Positions 32,732 through 42,564 of a stretch of 64,000 nucleotides of DNA are shown here, in pieces. Where the stretch lies: positions 45,789 through 109,788 of the forward strand of contig CAKQYA010000003.1 in the NCBI GenBank assembly GCA_934293005.1. The letters are read 5' to 3'. The translations under genes were made by a program, and so were the position numbers. The DNA comes from an uncultured Bacteroidaceae bacterium. Its GTDB lineage: Bacteria > Bacteroidota > Bacteroidia > Bacteroidales > Bacteroidaceae. How positions within the stretch are numbered: position 1 is the stretch's first letter; each line of letters opens with the position of its first letter. The notes below the pieces were generated by a model. That model made no database searches. It was not told the origin of the DNA and saw nothing but the letters and a program-made list of their open reading frames with translations.

Positions 32732-32792
32732 TTCCCCAAAAAAGTATTATATGATACTTGGCAAAGTATCCTTACCCTCTTTTTGCCAAAAT
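32732..32792 (+). repeat. Palindromic intergenic repeat, copy 3 (short form)
   Basis: It starts with ccccaaaaaagtatta, has one arm pair joined by TTGGCAAA, then ATCCTTACCCTCTTTTTG. It matches the outer ends of copies 1 and 2 (7142 and 20047) but lacks their middle units, so it looks like a one-unit version of the same element. Confidence 0.75.
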
Positions 32793-32878
32793 ATGGGATG
32801 GACGACTTCACATGAGAAATGCTCCGCCAACAACACAACTCCTAAAGGATTATCATAATCAAACACTTTCATACAAAG

Positions 32879-32920
32879 AAAGCTGCCACCGCAATTCTGC
32901 GTGGCAGCTTTTCTGTTTTA
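32879..32920. terminator. Bidirectional terminator between the DedA and DUF5723 genes
   Basis: Perfect 11-bp stem AAAGCTGCCAC/GTGGCAGCTTT (32879-32889 with 32901-32911), 11-nt loop, then TTCTGTTTT on the plus side and a T-rich run on the minus side. Confidence 0.85.
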
Positions 32921-33045
32921 TAATTATAAGATTTGGAATCATCATGTTGTTTTTCCGACAAACCCAGATGAAGTGTGTCAGACAATGATGTCAGCAAGCC
33001 AATATTCCATAAGGCGAATCACAGGAAAAACCTGTGCACCTCAAT

Positions 33046-34428
33046 TTAGAATGGGACGTTCATACCAATGTTAACATTGGCTCTGCCTGAGAGAGGAAGG
33101 CCCTGCTTGGCAATTTTGCCAAGAGTGTGATCCATGCCCAAGTAGAAGTTGAAGCCTGTAGGATGGAAGTCGAGAAGCCATCCGAAACTTGCGCCATATG
33201 TGCCAAGACCCATGTTTGTTGATGCTGAGAATATCTTGCAAGGAGCCACACTGGCAGACAGACGGAAGTCTGTGTAACTGTAAGAACCTGCCATACGTGT
33301 GCTGTTCATGAATCCGAACTTCATTTTGTCGTAGAAGTCTGGCGTATATTCTACGCCAAGGTTCATCGTAGCCGCAAGAGCCTTTGTGCGAGAGCCTTTG
33401 TCACCATTGTCCTGAAGCTCATAAAGGGATGCAAGTCCTTCGGTGAGGCGGTCCATTTCATTGTCGAATGAGTTGGAAGCGTCATCATCCACGCTGAAAT
33501 TGTAATTATCAGTGTTGATGGAACGGTCGCCATTGGTTGAAGCTGTGTAATTAGTGTTCCATCCAATAAAACCGAGGTCGAGCAATGAAGCAGAGAATGT
33601 CCAGTTGTTGTCATACTTGTAAACAGCACCAAGGTCTGCTGCCAAGCCAAAGCCATTGACACCCCAATCGCTGTCGTCAACACCGCTCACATAACGGTGC
33701 GTGGTCTTTTCGCCTTCTGGTCCACGGTCTTTCTGTTCGATTTTATAAGTCATGTTCTTTATGCTCGCGTTGATTTCAGCGTTAGTCACACCTGTCCAAG
33801 AGTCTTGTGCAAGCGTGAGCTGCGCCTTATTGACCTTTGCGTCGATATTTGCTATGCCAAAGAGGAACTTAACTTTAGCTCCAACAGTCAACTTGTCGTC
33901 AATCTTATGACTGTGGCCAAGAGCCAGCTCTGCATATCCCACAGCATTAGCCTTGAGTCCGCCCATGTCGTATGTCTTATTCTCCACACCCTCCTTTGCA
34001 AGGCGGAAGATGTCGCCAGGAACAATCATGTCCAACGACTGGCGAGCATTGATTTCGATGGTGTTGTATCCGCCAAAAGCTTTGAAGCCTGCGCCAAGAA
34101 TCTGAAGACGAAGATTTTCCGATAGCTTATTCTTGTTTTTGATGTTTGAGAGAACCTCATTTGTGCTCACATTAGGATTAAGGAACAGTGCCGTTCTGCC
34201 ATTCACATTGTAAAGGATGGCATCTGTGCGCAGATTGCCTGTCATGCCAACGTTCACATTACCCAAGCCTGGCATTGATACATAGTTCTTTTCGTTTCCG
34301 ATGGCAGGGTTAAGGTCGTGACGATAGAGGTAACCCTCTGTGAAATAACCTGACTGAAGATTCTGGGCTATTGCAGTTGAAGCCAACCCAAAGGTTGCTG
34401 CTGCAAGGACGTATCTTATATTTTTCAT
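33046..34428 (-). CDS. DUF5723 family outer-membrane protein
   Basis: 460 residues with a signal sequence (MKNIRYVLAAATFGLASTAIAQ). The start of the mature part, SGYFTEGYLYRHDLNPAIGNEKNYVSMPGLGNVNVG, is characteristic of the Bacteroidetes DUF5723 family. The rest alternates amphipathic strands (TVGAKVKFLFGIANIDAKV, GFGLAADLGAVYKYDNNWTFSASLLDLG) and ends NVNIGMNVPF, an Omp-like terminus. Role unknown. The large lipoprotein gene lies 126 bp upstream on the same strand, so the two probably form an envelope pair. Confidence 0.85.
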   Translation of the reverse strand: MKNIRYVLAAATFGLASTAIAQNLQSGYFTEGYLYRHDLNPAIGNEKNYVSMPGLGNVNVGMTGNLRTDAILYNVNGRTALFLNPNVSTNEVLSNIKNKNKLSENLRLQILGAGFKAFGGYNTIEINARQSLDMIVPGDIFRLAKEGVENKTYDMGGLKANAVGYAELALGHSHKIDDKLTVGAKVKFLFGIANIDAKVNKAQLTLAQDSWTGVTNAEINASIKNMTYKIEQKDRGPEGEKTTHRYVSGVDDSDWGVNGFGLAADLGAVYKYDNNWTFSASLLDLGFIGWNTNYTASTNGDRSINTDNYNFSVDDDASNSFDNEMDRLTEGLASLYELQDNGDKGSRTKALAATMNLGVEYTPDFYDKMKFGFMNSTRMAGSYSYTDFRLSASVAPCKIFSASTNMGLGTYGASFGWLLDFHPTGFNFYLGMDHTLGKIAKQGLPLSGRANVNIGMNVPF

Positions 34429-34554
34429 AATATGCTCTTTATTATTTGTGCGTTTGAGGGGCTGCGGTCTGGAGCCTCCTTTTTGATAAAACCTGTTTGT
34501 TTCTTTGTAGCCATGGCCATAGTGCGGCCACAGCCATCACTCATAATCTGTCAT

Positions 34555-36351
34555 TTAGAGTTCATCCTCATAATAACCAGATGCCTTTGCTCTGAAGTTT
34601 TTGACATCGAGCTTCATTTCAGGAGTGAGCACAGTGTTGCTGCCCTTATTAGTGACTTTCGCCCTTATCAGCATGCCGTCTATCTTATTTATCACAGCAT
34701 TGACGGTAAGGTCTATGTTTTTGCCATTTGACTTAGCAGGAACCATGGCCTCATTAGATTTGGCCCCAGGTATCACATTGCCGCTCTTGTCGATAGCCTC
34801 AACGCTGAGCACAATGTCGAATGGCACTTCAGTGCTGCAGTCGAAATTGACATTGACCTTTGTGAGTGTCATCTTGTCAAGGTCATCATCGCTCCATCCA
34901 TCAAGAGTGTCCGTATAAGCTATAAGCGAGTTGTCGCCAAGCTGGAGAGGCGCAAAGAAGGTATAGTCGCCCTCAACCTCTGGCAAAGTGGAGCCAAGCT
35001 GGAGTTTGACCACTTCTGTCTCAGGAATGCGTGGGTCTGAGACATCCACACTTATTTTAGTAGGAATGCCTTCACCAGCGGCATCAAGCACATTGCTCAA
35101 CTTAGTGAATGCCACATGCTGCGGATTGACAAAGCCATCGACAGCACTGACTGGCTTCGTCGGTGAGAACACGAAAGTGTTGTTTGTATTCACGTCTGCG
35201 TCAGTTGTGAATCGCTCGTTGTCAAGAGAGTTTACAACTTTCTTGCCATCTTTCTCCGATGTCAGCACAAGGCCTGATGATATTTTCATCGGTGCGTTGT
35301 CCTTGATGAAGCCGTCAAGAGGATTGTTCATCTTAAGATAGAGTTGCGGATTGACTACTGTCACCTTTGTGCCCTTCTGACTGAGGAAATCTGGAATGTT
35401 GTTTATATCTATTGGCGCAATATTGAACTCTTCCACTTCATACTCAATCTTTCCTGTGAAATCCTTCACCTTGATTGGGTCGATAGAAGGAGTCACCTTG
35501 AAAGTGATCTGATTAGGCAGAGTGTTGCTTCTCATATAGAGGTTCACCTTACCAGCAGTGACATTGATGTTGTCGCTGAACGAGAAGTGGTGCTTTGAAG
35601 CATCAAAAACTATGTTTGCCACTTCAGGATCTATGCCTTTTACAGTCATCTCCAGAGTGATTATACCCTTTGCGTTTGGCACAAGAGCCTCACTAAACGC
35701 AAGCTTACCTGTCTGCTTATCATATTTGCCTTTGTTGGTAGTGGCATCAAGACCCTTAGGATACTGCACGACGAGACCTTCAATCTTTATATTCTTCATC
35801 TCATCAGCGCTGAAGCCCACAACTTTTATCTCATTGGTAATTTTTGTCTCCACGCCTAAGTAGCCTATTGACTTTATAGACTTGTCCACATTGTCGGCAT
35901 CCGATCTGAAACTTGTCGGGCTGCATGAGATGTCATAGTAGCCTGTCACCTCTACCTCCGGAAGCACTGTGCCTTCAGGAATGGTGACTGATGGAAGCCC
36001 GGGCAAATGGACGAGGTCAAGGGTGCTTGTGATAGGATTGATAGTTGGTTTGGTTGTAGTGAAGGCCGACACCTTTATAGGGTCAGACTTGAATGTTCCA
36101 TCTTTCTGCACAGCATAAATCTTCTTTCCATTCTGCACAATGGTTTTCACTTCACTGTCATCGTCAAGGTCAAGAACTTGGTCAAGTGTGATTTGGTCAA
36201 TGTTCATTGGAATTACAAGATCCTTTGCGTTGAATCGCGAAGTAGTGTCGATGTCACTAAGGTCATACGCATTGTCAACACATGAGGATGCGGCTGTGAG
36301 GAGGACTGCTGCAGAGAGCCCCATCAGCCAATGGCTTCGATTAATATTCAT
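34555..36351 (-). CDS. Large surface or periplasmic lipoprotein of unknown function
   Basis: 598 residues. The N-terminus WLMGLSAAVLLTAASSC is a lipoprotein signal with Cys24 as lipidation site, followed by VDNAYDLSDIDTTSRF. The body is beta-rich with repeated structural phrases (VHLPGLPSVTIPEGTVLPEVEVTGYY and later SDPRIPETEVVKLQLGSTLPEV). It looks like a string of immunoglobulin-like or jelly-roll modules. No enzyme motif was seen. Lipoproteins of this type sit beside DUF5723 genes in Bacteroidales. Confidence 0.75.
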   Translation of the reverse strand: MNINRSHWLMGLSAAVLLTAASSCVDNAYDLSDIDTTSRFNAKDLVIPMNIDQITLDQVLDLDDDSEVKTIVQNGKKIYAVQKDGTFKSDPIKVSAFTTTKPTINPITSTLDLVHLPGLPSVTIPEGTVLPEVEVTGYYDISCSPTSFRSDADNVDKSIKSIGYLGVETKITNEIKVVGFSADEMKNIKIEGLVVQYPKGLDATTNKGKYDKQTGKLAFSEALVPNAKGIITLEMTVKGIDPEVANIVFDASKHHFSFSDNINVTAGKVNLYMRSNTLPNQITFKVTPSIDPIKVKDFTGKIEYEVEEFNIAPIDINNIPDFLSQKGTKVTVVNPQLYLKMNNPLDGFIKDNAPMKISSGLVLTSEKDGKKVVNSLDNERFTTDADVNTNNTFVFSPTKPVSAVDGFVNPQHVAFTKLSNVLDAAGEGIPTKISVDVSDPRIPETEVVKLQLGSTLPEVEGDYTFFAPLQLGDNSLIAYTDTLDGWSDDDLDKMTLTKVNVNFDCSTEVPFDIVLSVEAIDKSGNVIPGAKSNEAMVPAKSNGKNIDLTVNAVINKIDGMLIRAKVTNKGSNTVLTPEMKLDVKNFRAKASGYYEDEL

Positions 36352-36667
36352 ATCACAAATTTTTAAAGTTATTAGTTAATAATCGGCAAATATAGCCATT
36401 TTATGTTTGTTCCCAAATGTTTTTATAAAAAATTTTATTTATAAGTCTTTTTTTTTCGTCAAAAACATTCTTTTACACTGTTTTGTATCCTAAGTATCTT
36501 TTAATGTAACATTTTCGCATATAAAAATATCCATAAACGCATAATTAGGTGTCCACAAGAAACAGAAAACGGCTGCACCATTGGTACAACCGTTTTTCCA
36601 TGCTGTATTTATCCAGCGTCGTGCCATTATGGCACGACAGGTATTCATCCCAAACTTTGAAAAGCCA
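36352..36667. other. Intergenic region: lipoprotein promoter and two hairpins downstream of HU
   Basis: AT-rich, 316 bp. On the minus strand a TATATTTG -7 element (36387-36394) precedes the lipoprotein gene. Downstream of hup there are two hairpins: GTCGTGCCA/TGGCACGAC with loop TTA (36618-36638, perfect), and AAAACGG...CCGTTTT (36567-36598), which on the minus strand runs into a T-rich tail and is the likely hup terminator. Confidence 0.6.
36567..36598. terminator. Probable terminator of hup
   Basis: Stem AAAACGGCTG/CAACCGTTTT with one mismatch and an inner ACCATTGGT palindrome. T-runs follow on both strands. It is about 70 bp past the hup stop, with a second perfect 9-bp hairpin between them. 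Confidence 0.65.
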
Positions 36668-36943
36668 TCACTGGTTGATAGCTGAATCAAGCTCAGAGCC
36701 AGCCTTGAATTTTGCCACCTTTTTAGCAGCAATAGTGATAGGCTGTCCTGTAGCAGGATTTATGCCCTCACGTCCAGCTCTGTCTGTAACTGAGAATGTG
36801 CCAAAACCAACGAGTGACACTTTTTCACCTGCTTTCAATGCCTCTACTACAGCCTCTATGGCCGCTTCGATAACCTGTTTTGAGGTTACTTTATTCACCT
36901 CTGTTTTTGCAGAAACTGCATTTACCAAGTCTGTCTTGTTCAT
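36668..36943 (-). CDS. hup: HU family DNA-binding protein
   Basis: 91 residues, canonical length. The signature VGFGTFSVTDRAGREGINPATGQPI is the DNA-binding beta-arm region with the Pro that intercalates into DNA. N-terminal MNKTDLVNAVSAKTEVNKVTSKQVIEA is the dimerising helical part. It has its own -7 element (TATATTTG, minus strand, 37008-37015) and a terminator downstream, so it appears monocistronic. Confidence 0.96.
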   Translation of the reverse strand: MNKTDLVNAVSAKTEVNKVTSKQVIEAAIEAVVEALKAGEKVSLVGFGTFSVTDRAGREGINPATGQPITIAAKKVAKFKAGSELDSAINQ

Positions 36944-37007
36944 GAGTAAAAAATTGTAAAATGTTATTTGACTAAAGTTTTGGCTGTGATATTTCCAAAC
37001 TTCGTTG

Positions 37008-37015
37008 CAAATATA
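37008..37015 (-). promoter_or_regulatory. -7 element upstream of hup
   Basis: TATATTTG on the minus strand, about 65 bp before the hup start; the -33 half is not clear. Confidence 0.45.
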
Positions 37016-37120
37016 TGGTATTATTCTGCTATGACAAACAAAAAGGGCGAAAATTAGTTGAAAATAGTGAAAATTATAAGTATTTTATAGAAAAATGACC
37101 TGTAATAGGAAGAAAAAGTC

Positions 37121-37128
37121 TAATTTTG
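37121..37128 (+). promoter_or_regulatory. -7 element upstream of the rhomboid gene
   Basis: TAATTTTG matches TAnnTTTG, 82 bp before ATG 37211; no convincing -33 TTG. Confidence 0.45.
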
Positions 37129-37210
37129 CACGTCGTAAGACAAAATAAATCATCAGACATCATTGATATACACTGATTTTAATTCAAAACAACAAATAGG
37201 ACTAAACATT

Positions 37211-38140
37211 ATGAGACAGACTCCAGCCGTAAAGGTTATACTGATAATAAACATCGTTTTCTATGCTCTGACATATTGGATCACACCTATGGTATCGCTT
37301 GACGGCCATGCCGACTGGTTTGAGAACTTCAATGCGCTTCATCCTGTAGGCTCTCCTGGTTTCAACATATTTCAATATGTCACATACATGTTCATGCATG
37401 GAGGTTGGTGGCATTTGTTCTTCAACATGTGGTCACTCTGGCTTTTCGGCCCAGCCGTAGAGATGCAGGTGGGGACAAAACGATTCACATACTATTACCT
37501 GCTGTGCGGCATAGGCGCTGCTCTTGCAAACCAAGCCATGTCGTTTTTCGGCGTAATACCTCCATCACTGCTTGTCGGTGCGTCGGGAGCCATATACGGC
37601 CTAATGGCTGCAGCAGCGTATTATTTTCCACACACAAAACTTTTCATCATCCCTATACCTGTGCCCATCAAGCTGAAATACCTGGTGGCATTCTACACAG
37701 TGTTTGAAATGTATCAAGGCATAACCACCATTGATGGCGTAGCTCACTTTGCCCATTTCGGAGGCATTGTGGCTGGTTCCATCATATTAGTGATATGGAA
37801 ATTGCAAGAACGCAAACAACAGCGCAATTACAATTCATGGGACGGCAGTGCTTGGGGTGGAAACAATTACACATCAAGCAGTTCCAACTATGACAAGGGA
37901 GCAGACAACAGTTCAGTCTTCAGCCGGCTCTTCAACAAAAAACGTGAACCCAAAATGACTGTCCATTCCGTAAGGGAGGTCAACTATGCAGACCACTTGT
38001 ACAACCAACGCAAGGTGGCTGAAAGAGCTGAGATAGACCGCATACTCGACAAGGTCCGCCAAAGCGGTTACCAAAGTCTCACCGAAAAAGAGAAAGCATT
38101 ATTGTTTGACGCAAGCAAAAGCATGCAGGAGAAAAAATGA
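37211..38140 (+). CDS. Rhomboid family intramembrane serine protease
   Basis: 309 residues from ATG 37211; the frame extends upstream only to a TTG at 37163. Six-helix rhomboid core: HGGWWHLFFNMWSLWLFG (63-80, with the loop and Asn of the active site), catalytic Ser126 in VGASGAIYG, and catalytic His182 in AHFAHFGGIVAG. A soluble C-terminal tail of about 110 residues (SWDGSAWGGNNYTSSSSN, then a helical VNYADHLYNQRKVAERAEIDRILDK) is typical of Bacteroidetes rhomboids. The stop overlaps the next gene's start by 4 bp (ATGA). Confidence 0.95.
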   Translation: MRQTPAVKVILIINIVFYALTYWITPMVSLDGHADWFENFNALHPVGSPGFNIFQYVTYMFMHGGWWHLFFNMWSLWLFGPAVEMQVGTKRFTYYYLLCGIGAALANQAMSFFGVIPPSLLVGASGAIYGLMAAAAYYFPHTKLFIIPIPVPIKLKYLVAFYTVFEMYQGITTIDGVAHFAHFGGIVAGSIILVIWKLQERKQQRNYNSWDGSAWGGNNYTSSSSNYDKGADNSSVFSRLFNKKREPKMTVHSVREVNYADHLYNQRKVAERAEIDRILDKVRQSGYQSLTEKEKALLFDASKSMQEKK

Positions 38141-39216
38141 AACTGCTGAAAAACATACCATTATACATACTCATTGCCACAAATCTCATAACGATTATGG
38201 CAATGATTTTTTGTGCATACTCATCGATGCTTCCACCTCAGAAGTATGTGGGGCTGTCGTATTGGGGATTAGCGTTTCCCGTTTTCCTAACGGCAAACAT
38301 ATGCTTCATCATCTTCTGGCTGATATTCAAATGGAAACTCACAGTGATGCCATTAGCCGGACTACTATTATGCATCACATTCGTGAGAGATTATTGCCCA
38401 CTGAACATTCCGCGAAAGCCCACAGATGGATGCCTGAAGGTGCTTTCATACAACATCATGTCGTTTGGTTCAGACAATAATGCCCCGCTTGAGGACAATG
38501 AAATATTCATTTACATCAAGACAAGCGGAGCTGATATCGTATGCCTCCAAGAGGCCATGAAGAACAAGAGCGACAGAATGGCGGACCTTCTCAAAGAGAC
38601 TTACCCTTACAACTCATGCAACCTCGTCAATGACAACTATAACGCATGCTTCTCAAAGCATCCAATCATCAACGTTGAAAAAGTAGACTACCCTACTACG
38701 ACCAATGCCTCATATTGTTATTCCATACTTGTTGGCAAAGACACATTGTTCGTCATTAACAACCACTTGGAGAGCTACCGCCTCAATGCTGACGACAAAA
38801 ACAAATACAAATCCATCATACGCAACTACAGTCATCCAAGGCAGAACGACTCAGAAGAAAAATATGAGTCGCTCACAAGCAAACTGGCACCGATAGACTC
38901 CATCAGAGGCATTCAAGCCGACTCGCTTGAAGCCTATGTGAACAGAAAAGAAGGACAATACATCATAGCATGCGGCGACTTCAACGCATCGCCTGTGTCA
39001 TATCCACATTGGCGACTCACCCGTTCGCTTAACGATGCATACACAAGAAGCGGAAATGGGCCAGGCATCAGCTACAACAGAAGCGGCATGTATTTCCGTC
39101 TCGACAACATCATGGTGAGCAACAACATCACTGCTTATAAGACCAAAGTGGACAACTCCATAAAGGCAAGTGACCACTATCCCATATATTCATACATCAA
39201 ATTGGACGGAAAATAG
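38137..39216 (+). CDS. Endonuclease/exonuclease/phosphatase family protein, membrane-anchored
   Basis: 359 residues. Three N-terminal hydrophobic helices (about residues 5-95) are followed by an EEP domain: LKVLSYNIMSFG, DIVCLQEAM (metal Glu), NNHLES, IIACGDFNASP (catalytic Asp-Asn) and SDHYPIYSYI (catalytic Asp-His) at the end. The catalytic set is complete; the substrate may be DNA, sugar phosphate or phospholipid. It is translationally coupled to the rhomboid gene. Confidence 0.92.
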   Translation: MKLLKNIPLYILIATNLITIMAMIFCAYSSMLPPQKYVGLSYWGLAFPVFLTANICFIIFWLIFKWKLTVMPLAGLLLCITFVRDYCPLNIPRKPTDGCLKVLSYNIMSFGSDNNAPLEDNEIFIYIKTSGADIVCLQEAMKNKSDRMADLLKETYPYNSCNLVNDNYNACFSKHPIINVEKVDYPTTTNASYCYSILVGKDTLFVINNHLESYRLNADDKNKYKSIIRNYSHPRQNDSEEKYESLTSKLAPIDSIRGIQADSLEAYVNRKEGQYIIACGDFNASPVSYPHWRLTRSLNDAYTRSGNGPGISYNRSGMYFRLDNIMVSNNITAYKTKVDNSIKASDHYPIYSYIKLDGK

Positions 39217-39279
39217 TCACCAAGCACAACTTTATGAATAATTTCGCAGATATTTTCTTTTCCATTGTAAAAATTTGTA

Positions 39280-39287
39280 TAACTTTG
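39280..39287 (+). promoter_or_regulatory. -7 element upstream of secDF
   Basis: TAACTTTG with a T-rich stretch (TTTTCTTTT) at the -33 distance. Start point near 39294, giving a leader of about 95 nt before ATG 39390. Confidence 0.55.
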
Positions 39288-39389
39288 CACCTTGAAGTGA
39301 TTGTAGCCTACGACAATGACACTTTTGCCGTGTGCCTATGATAAAAATAACGAAACAATAACAATCAAATAATTAAAATTTTCAACAAA

Positions 39390-42300
39390 ATGCAAAACAA
39401 AGGATTTGTAAAGTTTTTAGCAGTGGCGTTGACACTCATCTGCCTCTTCTACCTGTCCTTCTCTGTAGTGACAAGCCACTACGAGAGCAAGGCCGAAGGT
39501 ATGGACGAAGAAGCAGCTGAACTGTACTTGGACTCGTTGAACACGAATCCAATCTACCTTGGCAACTACACTCTCAAGGACTGCCGCGAAACTGCCATCG
39601 GTCTCGGACTTGACCTGAAGGGCGGTATGAACGTCATCCTCGAAGTGAGCGTGCCTGAGGTGGTAAAGACATTGTCAGACCACAAAACTGACGCAGCATT
39701 CCTTAAGTCTGTAGACGAAGCAGCTAAGGGTGCGCAAGAAAGTCAGAGCGATTTCATCACACTTTTTGTCAGTGCCTATAAAAAGAATGCTCCGGGTAAG
39801 CCTCTCGCGGCTATCTTCGCCACCCAGCAGCTCAAGGGCAGAGTCAACACAAACAGTTCTGATGCTGAAGTGGAGAAAGTGCTCCGCCAAAGCGTCACTG
39901 AAGCTGTTGACAACTCATTCAAGGTGCTCCGCACACGTATCGACCGCTTCGGCGTAGTGCAGCCTAACATCCAAAAGATTGAAGGTCAGAACGGACGCAT
40001 CATGGTAGAACTTCCAGGCATCAAAGAGCCTGAGCGTGTGCGCAAGCTGCTTCAAGGAAGTGCAAACCTTGAGTTTTGGGAGACTTATGACGCTCCACTT
40101 GTAGCGCCTTACCTATCACAGCTCAACGCTGCTCTCCGCAACAACGCTGCAGCTGAAGACACAAAGGCCGAGACCGCCGATTCGACAGCAACAGACACTG
40201 TTGCCATGGAAAAAGACGAGACAGCCAAGATTGACTCAAGCAAGGCTGCGGTCAACATGCTGACACAGGTGAAGAAAGCTGGAGCAAGCAAGGCTGCAGC
40301 CACTGATGCCCAAGCAATAGCCGCTGCAAAGAAAGACAATCCTCTCTTCGCCATCCTGCAGCCTACAGGCGCGCAGCGCGGCTGCATGGTCGGCATAGCT
40401 CAAGCTCGCGACACCGCTGAGATCAGCGCTCTCCTCGCTTCCGAGACAGCTAAACAGATATTCCCTGCTGACCTCTCGCTTAAATGGGGTGTGAAGTCGA
40501 TGGACAAGGCTGGCAAAGTGTTCGAACTCTATGCCATCCGCACTACAGGCGCCAATGGCCGCGCTCCACTGGAAGGCGATGTGGTGACAGAAGCAAAAGA
40601 CGACTTCGACCAGTATGGCAATCCTGTAGTGAGCATGAAGATGAACACAGAGGGTGCACGCAAATGGGCCGCTCTCACAGAAGCTAACGTGAACCACTGC
40701 GTGGCTATAGTGCTCGACAACCTCGTATACAGCGCACCAAACGTCATGAATAAGATTGATGGCGGCAGCACTCAAATCAGCGGTAACTTCACAACAACTG
40801 AGACAAAAGACTTGGCCAATGTGCTTCAGTCGGGTAAGATGCCTGCACCTGCATCAATCATACAGGAAGACATTGTAGGACCTACACTCGGCGCACAGTC
40901 AATCCAGGCTGGCTTCATTTCTTGCATCGTGGCATTCATAGTGTTGATGCTATACATGGTTCTCATGTACGGCGTGCGTGAGGGTATGGTAGCCAACTGC
41001 GCCCTGATGCTCAACTTCTTCTTCTCATTCGGAATCCTCACTTCGCTTGGAGCCGCACTGACCATGTCGGGCATAGCCGGTATGGTGCTCACCCTTGGTA
41101 TGGCCGTCGACGCCAACGTGCTCATATATGAACGTACAAAAGAAGAAATGCGCTCTGGCAAGAATCTGAGCGCTGCAGTGGCTGCTGGTTACAGCAATGC
41201 ATTCTCTGCGATTTTTGACTCTAACGTGACTACAATCATCACTGGCGTTATCCTCTACAACTTCGGCACAGGCCCTATCAAGGGATTCGCCACTACCTTG
41301 ATGATTGGTATCGTATGCTCATTCTTCACTGCTGTTTGGCTCACTCGTATCGTCTACGAGCACTACTTGGAGAAAGGAAAGTGGCAGAACCTCAAGTTCA
41401 CCACATCTATCTCTAAGAACATGATGAAGGATACAAAGTTCAACTTCATGGGCAAATACAAGAAGTCGTTCATCGCTTTCGGAACTCTGCTCATAATCAT
41501 GATCGCAAGCTTCGCTGTGCGCGGCTTGAGCCAGTCAATCGACTTCACTGGCGGACGCAACTACAAGGTTGAGTTTATCAACCCTGTGAACACAGAAGAT
41601 GTGAAGGCTTCCATCGTGAAGACATTCGAGGAGAACAATCCAACTGACGAGGCTATCAACGTGACTGTCATAGCCATCGGCACAGAAGGCAACAACATAC
41701 GCGTGTCTACAAACTTCAACATTAACGACAACAGCAATGAAGCTGACGCCCACATCGAGTCGCTGCTTTACAAGGCATTCGTTGACGGAGGAATGGTAGA
41801 CAAGAACGTGTCGGAGGAAGCATTCCTTGACAGAGACAACCGCGAAGGCGGCTCAATCATTTCTTCACAGAAGGTTGGACCTTCTATAGCAGAAGATATC
41901 ACTTATGGAGCTATCCTCTCTGTTGCATTTGCTATCATAGCAATCTTCATCTACATCCTTGTCAGATTCCGCAACGTGGCCTACTCTGTTGGTTCTATCG
42001 TGGCACTTACAGTGGACACTGTAGTGGTAATCGGCATGTTCTCTCTATGCTACGGATGGATTGGATTCTCACTTGAAGTTGACCAGACATTCATCGGTGC
42101 CATCTTGACGGTAATCGGTTACTCAATCAACGACAAGGTGGTCATCTTCGACCGTATACGCGAGACATTCAGTCTTTATCCAAAACGTGACCGCCAGCGC
42201 ATCTTCAACGACTCACTCAACAGCACTCTTGCTCGTACAATCAACACTTCCGTGTCTACGTTCATCGTGCTTCTCGTGATATTCGTTCTCGGTGGCGACA

Positions 42301-42443
42301 GCATACGTGCATTTGCCTTCGCCATGATGCTCGGTGTCATCATCGGCACATGCTCATCCCTCTTCATCGCTGCACCTACAGCATACCTTGTGATGGGCGC
42401 ACGCATCAAGGAAGAAGAAACAATTGAGCCTGCTAAGGCTTAA
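39390..42443 (+). CDS. secDF: Protein translocase subunit SecDF (fused)
   Basis: 1,017 residues, with SecD and SecF joined in one chain as is normal for Bacteroidetes. SecD half: first helix (FVKFLAVALTLICLFYLSFSVV), GLGLDLKGGMNVILEVSV, a large periplasmic domain with an Ala/Lys/Thr-rich low-complexity insert (about residues 250-305), then helices with GMAVDANVLIYERTKEEMRSG. SecF half from about residue 690: FAVRGLSQSIDFTGGRNYKVEF and IGYSINDKVVIFDRIRE. It uses the proton-motive force to finish export through SecYEG. A strong terminator follows. Confidence 0.97.
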   Translation: MQNKGFVKFLAVALTLICLFYLSFSVVTSHYESKAEGMDEEAAELYLDSLNTNPIYLGNYTLKDCRETAIGLGLDLKGGMNVILEVSVPEVVKTLSDHKTDAAFLKSVDEAAKGAQESQSDFITLFVSAYKKNAPGKPLAAIFATQQLKGRVNTNSSDAEVEKVLRQSVTEAVDNSFKVLRTRIDRFGVVQPNIQKIEGQNGRIMVELPGIKEPERVRKLLQGSANLEFWETYDAPLVAPYLSQLNAALRNNAAAEDTKAETADSTATDTVAMEKDETAKIDSSKAAVNMLTQVKKAGASKAAATDAQAIAAAKKDNPLFAILQPTGAQRGCMVGIAQARDTAEISALLASETAKQIFPADLSLKWGVKSMDKAGKVFELYAIRTTGANGRAPLEGDVVTEAKDDFDQYGNPVVSMKMNTEGARKWAALTEANVNHCVAIVLDNLVYSAPNVMNKIDGGSTQISGNFTTTETKDLANVLQSGKMPAPASIIQEDIVGPTLGAQSIQAGFISCIVAFIVLMLYMVLMYGVREGMVANCALMLNFFFSFGILTSLGAALTMSGIAGMVLTLGMAVDANVLIYERTKEEMRSGKNLSAAVAAGYSNAFSAIFDSNVTTIITGVILYNFGTGPIKGFATTLMIGIVCSFFTAVWLTRIVYEHYLEKGKWQNLKFTTSISKNMMKDTKFNFMGKYKKSFIAFGTLLIIMIASFAVRGLSQSIDFTGGRNYKVEFINPVNTEDVKASIVKTFEENNPTDEAINVTVIAIGTEGNNIRVSTNFNINDNSNEADAHIESLLYKAFVDGGMVDKNVSEEAFLDRDNREGGSIISSQKVGPSIAEDITYGAILSVAFAIIAIFIYILVRFRNVAYSVGSIVALTVDTVVVIGMFSLCYGWIGFSLEVDQTFIGAILTVIGYSINDKVVIFDRIRETFSLYPKRDRQRIFNDSLNSTLARTINTSVSTFIVLLVIFVLGGDSIRAFAFAMMLGVIIGTCSSLFIAAPTAYLVMGARIKEEETIEPAKA

Positions 42444-42461
42444 TTGTTCACGCATACAGCT

Positions 42462-42497
42462 AAAGGCGGCGGCAAAGAGCCGCTGCCTTTATTTTTT
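42462..42497 (+). terminator. Terminator after secDF
   Basis: Stem AAAGGCGGCGGC/GCCGCTGCCTTT (12 bp, one mismatch) with loop AAAGA, followed by ATTTTTTA. Confidence 0.88.
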
Positions 42498-42564
42498 ATA
42501 ATCCATACAAGCAGGTCATTCCACCTGCATCATATATAAAACAACCAAACAACACAAAATTATT

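Larger units (their letters stand above)
32639..33045. other. Intergenic region with repeat copy 3 and a bidirectional terminator
   Basis: About 400 bp between convergent genes. It holds the short palindromic repeat (32732-32792), the strong terminator (32879-32920) and no supportable open reading frame. Confidence 0.6.
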